The notes under the pieces were generated by a model. That model saw only the letters and a list, made by a program, of their open reading frames with translations. It ran no database searches and was not told where the DNA came from. A program made the translations under genes and the position numbers. This document shows positions 61,001 through 64,000 of a DNA stretch of 64,000 nucleotides, one piece after another (within the stretch, counting starts at the first letter, position 1; every line of letters begins with the position of its first letter). The DNA is taken from positions 7,266,972 through 7,330,971 of the forward strand of contig JAQFVV010006199.1 in NCBI GenBank assembly GCA_028023455.1, in the 5' to 3' direction. Source of the DNA: Epiperipatus broadwayi (Eukaryota; Onychophora; Udeonychophora; Euonychophora; Peripatidae).

Positions 61001-63162
61001 ATAAAAATCATTTATTTGTTTTATAACAACACCATAAAAAGTGCTTCAGGAAGATTATAAAAATAAAAATGTTTATAAAAAAAAAATTAAAATCCACTGG
61101 AATCCCTTATAAATCTTGAAATAATTATTTCAGGTAAAAATAGTAGATATATTAGTTTTTGATAGCAGTAATCCTTATCTCACTTTATTGTGATGATTTA
61201 TGTAAGCTTGAGGAATTAATGGATACTGATGTTAGTACCAAACTAGAGAAATCTCCTTCATTAGTGAGCACAATTTTGCATTACAGTCATCAAGAAGCCA
61301 TTTTGTATTCTTATAGCAGTTATGAATCAAGTACAGATGCTTGTGGCTTTTCAAATAGACAATATGAATAAAAAATAAATTCTGTTATAGTTTTCAAATG
61401 ACTATATTTTGTTTCTTTTATGTTCTTCAGGCTATTAGCATGAATCCAGCACACTTGCTTAATTAGCCATATAGGCCTGAATAAGGATATTAATTATATT
61501 TACAGTAGTCACTTTGACTTTTTTTGATAAAGGGTAAATATATGAAAACAAATATAATATAATGTCTATTCTAGTTTAAATTTAATCTACATTTGATAAT
61601 ATTACATAATAATCAATTGGCAATGCTAAACTAATTTAGTTTCCATTTGCTAAATGTTTATATTGCAAAACCGTATTTCTTAATAAGAACAATAATAATA
61701 AGGAATTAGTTGAGTTATCAGTCTGACATTATATATTGATATGTTTGATTACATATATAATTTACATACAAATAGAGGGATGTGGAGTTATGATGTTATA
61801 TTGTTTTATTCATTCAACCTCTACATTGATTTTATTGAGTTTTTAGATACCAAGCATATTTTCTGTATTAAGAACTCAATATTCTAAATAGCACATTTAA
61901 AATTTGTTGGATATTTTTGTGCTTGTGTTATTGAATGATTTTTACATAATTTCATACATTTAGATTTTTTTTTTTTTTTTAAGTTTACATGTGTGGTATA
62001 AAGAAAAAGGAAGTTTAATCATATGTTGAAACAAACTAATTTCTTATTACTTAGTGATGATAAATCAAACTGAAAAGCACTTTTTTATTTGTTTTGTTTT
62101 TGATACGGATCACTTGCCCAATTTTTATATAAAATTACAAAAAAATTATTAGGTTAATAAACCTTTGCTAGTCAAAAGTTTTAGTAGAAATTTTAAAAGC
62201 ACTATTAAACATTTTAAACATAATGTATAGTCTAATCGATATATATAAATAAATCGATCTTGAAAATCGTCATTGAAGGAAGTTGCTCAAGCTTTCAAGC
62301 AGCAAGGATTAACTTCTTTATATATATATTTTCAAATAAGTAAGAACCTTTATTGATGAAGTGATTTAAAAACTTATGAATTAATTAATAATGAAATAAC
62401 TTTGCTTTCTCCCTTTCCCATCTTTTTTTATAAATAAAATATATGCTTCACATATAATAAGTAGTTCAGTTATTGCACAGAATGTTCCTTAACATTAAGA
62501 ATAGGTCATCTTTAAATAGAAAGCTAATTTTTGTTTAAACTTATTTATAAATAATGATTGTGCTTCACTCTACTAATGATCTTAGGAAAATCTCAAGGTT
62601 GAAGAATACAAACTAAACACTCATAATTTTTCAGTAATTCATAGGCAAACATATATATATGCACCAGTAGAAATTTTCGATTTTTTTGAGTTGTAAGTAG
62701 ACTGGAAATATATATATTCTCACATTTTATATTATGACTTAATTCATATGAATATTATACATCTTGATGATAAAATAGTTTAGTCCAGTGGTGATAACTA
62801 ACTTGAGAGCTAAATAAAAGTCTTTAGATAGATTCTTAGTTCAGAAAAGTGGACAAATAAATCTCTGATAATTTGGTTGGAACTTTTTTGCTGGACATCA
62901 TTAGTTCTTTTGAGCAACATGATGAATAAAAATGTATTGATATCCTACTCTATTCATTTGTTATCAAAAATGACAGTTTTTCAGCTTATACTGACCTTTA
63001 CTATTTTTAAGTCAAAATTAATTATTATTTTTTTTATAAAACATTTTGTAAGAGATTTATTTCAACTATTTTCCCCCAACACCATTATGTATATTTTCAA
63101 ATGAAACATTTTTTTTTTTTAGCACTATATGGTAATCAGTTTTATAACTGAAAAATTATAAA
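61001..63162. other. AT-rich sequence, nothing firm
   Basis: No further element recognised. Frames at 61159-61371 and 62877-63104 have no known domain. Confidence 0.4.
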
Positions 63163-63164
63163 TA

Positions 63165-64000
63165 CACCTGGGTCTCGTTTTACGCAGATTTATTTAACGC
63201 GATTTTGAAGTTACGCGATTCATGTTTCTTCTTAATATTTTTGTATGTGGTTTTCTTTTATGCGTTAATAGATCGGAAATCAAATTCCGATAATGCGCTA
63301 TTACTTTAAATAATAAATTTTGCGCACTTATGTCATATTTAAAGTAATAGCGCATTATTGGAATTCGACTTTCATCTTAATAATTTCAATATTTTCAGTG
63401 CTTTATAGTAGTAAGATTTTATGCAATAATGAAATTAAAATCATGATTTCCACATTTTATGTACACACATTAAATTTTACAAGATTATAATGTAAATTTG
63501 TTCAAACATCGTGCGTGTTAATTTTGCATTTTAAATCACATTCTGTTTTTGCTTTTTAAAAAAGAACGTAATCAATTATTAATCATTTAGTGTCCGCAAG
63601 TTTATTTTTAAAAGGTTAGTAATAGCAGTGGGCACAATTAAATTTGACAATTAAAAATTAAAATCTGATTTTTAATTGTAATTAACAATTTAAAAATTAC
63701 GTAAGGTGACCTGAAATTAATGTGATGTGAAACGAAATTTGATTTTTAAATGGAATTGAAAATTAAAGACAAAAATAAGAATTTAATTTTTAGTTGTTAG
63801 TTTTAATTAAATTTTTCCCAGCAGTGTAGAAAAAGATAATGAAACAGAAATTGAACCTGTTCCTTTCACTGCAAAAATGATTCGAGAAGGTCTTCAACTT
63901 TCTAATCAGTTGGCAAATTATTTTCTTATTAATGACACTAATCACAAACGTGCTCTTAAATTCTAACGCGAGCTAAATAGTTGTATGTCTGGATATCGTG
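63165..64000 (+). mobile_element. pogo/Tigger-like element, internally deleted, runs off the window
   Basis: After a TA at 63163, the end CACCTGGGTCTCGTTTTACG resembles pogo/Tigger terminal repeats, with nearby GCGATTTTGAAGTTACGCG. From 63823 a reading frame encodes a piece like the jerky/Tigger C-terminal tail (VPFTAKMIREGLQLSNQLA, then a stop in place of a codon at 63964, then REL). A splice-acceptor-like TTTTTCCCAG ends at 63821. The transposase core is absent, so this is a deleted copy or a different exon arrangement. Its right end lies beyond the window. Confidence 0.6.
63283..63365. repeat. Inverted repeat with ~29-bp arms
   Basis: 63283-63312 pairs with 63337-63365 around a ~25-nt loop; the core GCGCTATTACTTTAAAT is matched exactly. 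It lies within the pogo-like element. Confidence 0.85.

Larger units (their letters stand above)
10138..64000 (+). other. Src42A: Putative first coding intron of the Src42A-like gene (starts here, no end seen)
   Basis: The donor CC|GTAAGT lies at 10138. No plus-strand exon with SH2 or kinase motifs (such as FLIRDSE or HRDLAARN) was found in the rest of the window. All recognisable coding sequence downstream belongs to transposable elements. That the intron reaches the window end is inferred from absence. Confidence 0.6.

Noticed and set aside
61159-61371. 70-codon acidic, serine-rich frame
   Set aside because: Could be a pogo C-terminal tail but no motif ties it to the remnant 160 bp upstream.

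Overview
The window is about three-quarters A+T by eye and looks like animal nuclear DNA, most likely arthropod. The only host-gene sequence I can defend is one coding exon, at 9743-10137 on the plus strand. It encodes the myristoylated N-terminus and SH3 domain of a Src-family tyrosine kinase and resembles insect Src42A most. It ends at a clean GTAAGT donor. I found no SH2 or kinase exon downstream, so the remaining ~54 kb is probably the start of a very large intron. The transposon mix (Merlin/ISXO2-like, ZBED-type hAT, pogo/jerky, mariner, RTE) fits an arthropod, but I cannot name a species.

Layout. 1-1006: featureless. 1007-8648: a decayed Ty3/gypsy-type LTR retrotransposon. Its pol is split by an unclassified 2.8-kb insertion, and its 3' LTR carries a 135-bp MITE flanked by a perfect 8-bp duplication. 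8649-10137: the Src42A-like 5' region and exon. 13350-14268: a 919-bp element with long terminal inverted repeats. 15590-16780 and 20843-22700: an old and a young minus-strand copy of one RTE-type LINE. 28720-37300: a second LINE (endonuclease plus reverse transcriptase, minus strand) cut in two by a 6.2-kb G-skewed block that duplicated AGTAC. 38993-42771 and 48156-50567: two hAT elements in opposite orientation. 50745-50824: a perfect 80-bp palindrome. 51234-54200: a fold-back element, a ~200-bp tandem array, a truncated Merlin-like transposase, a second MITE copy and another fold-back repeat. 55703-56560: a mariner whose catalytic core is deleted. 57800-58013: a TTAA-flanked MITE. 60374-61000 and 63165-64000: pogo/jerky-like remnants.

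The mobile elements are layered rather than cooperative: several sit inside others, which gives a relative insertion order. No coherent new multi-gene system is visible. The most unusual items are the 6.2-kb unclassified block, the group of palindromic elements that share an end sequence with the MITE beside the Merlin-like gene, the 919-bp long-TIR element and the 80-bp palindrome. All alignments were made by eye, so element boundaries are approximate unless a target-site duplication is given.
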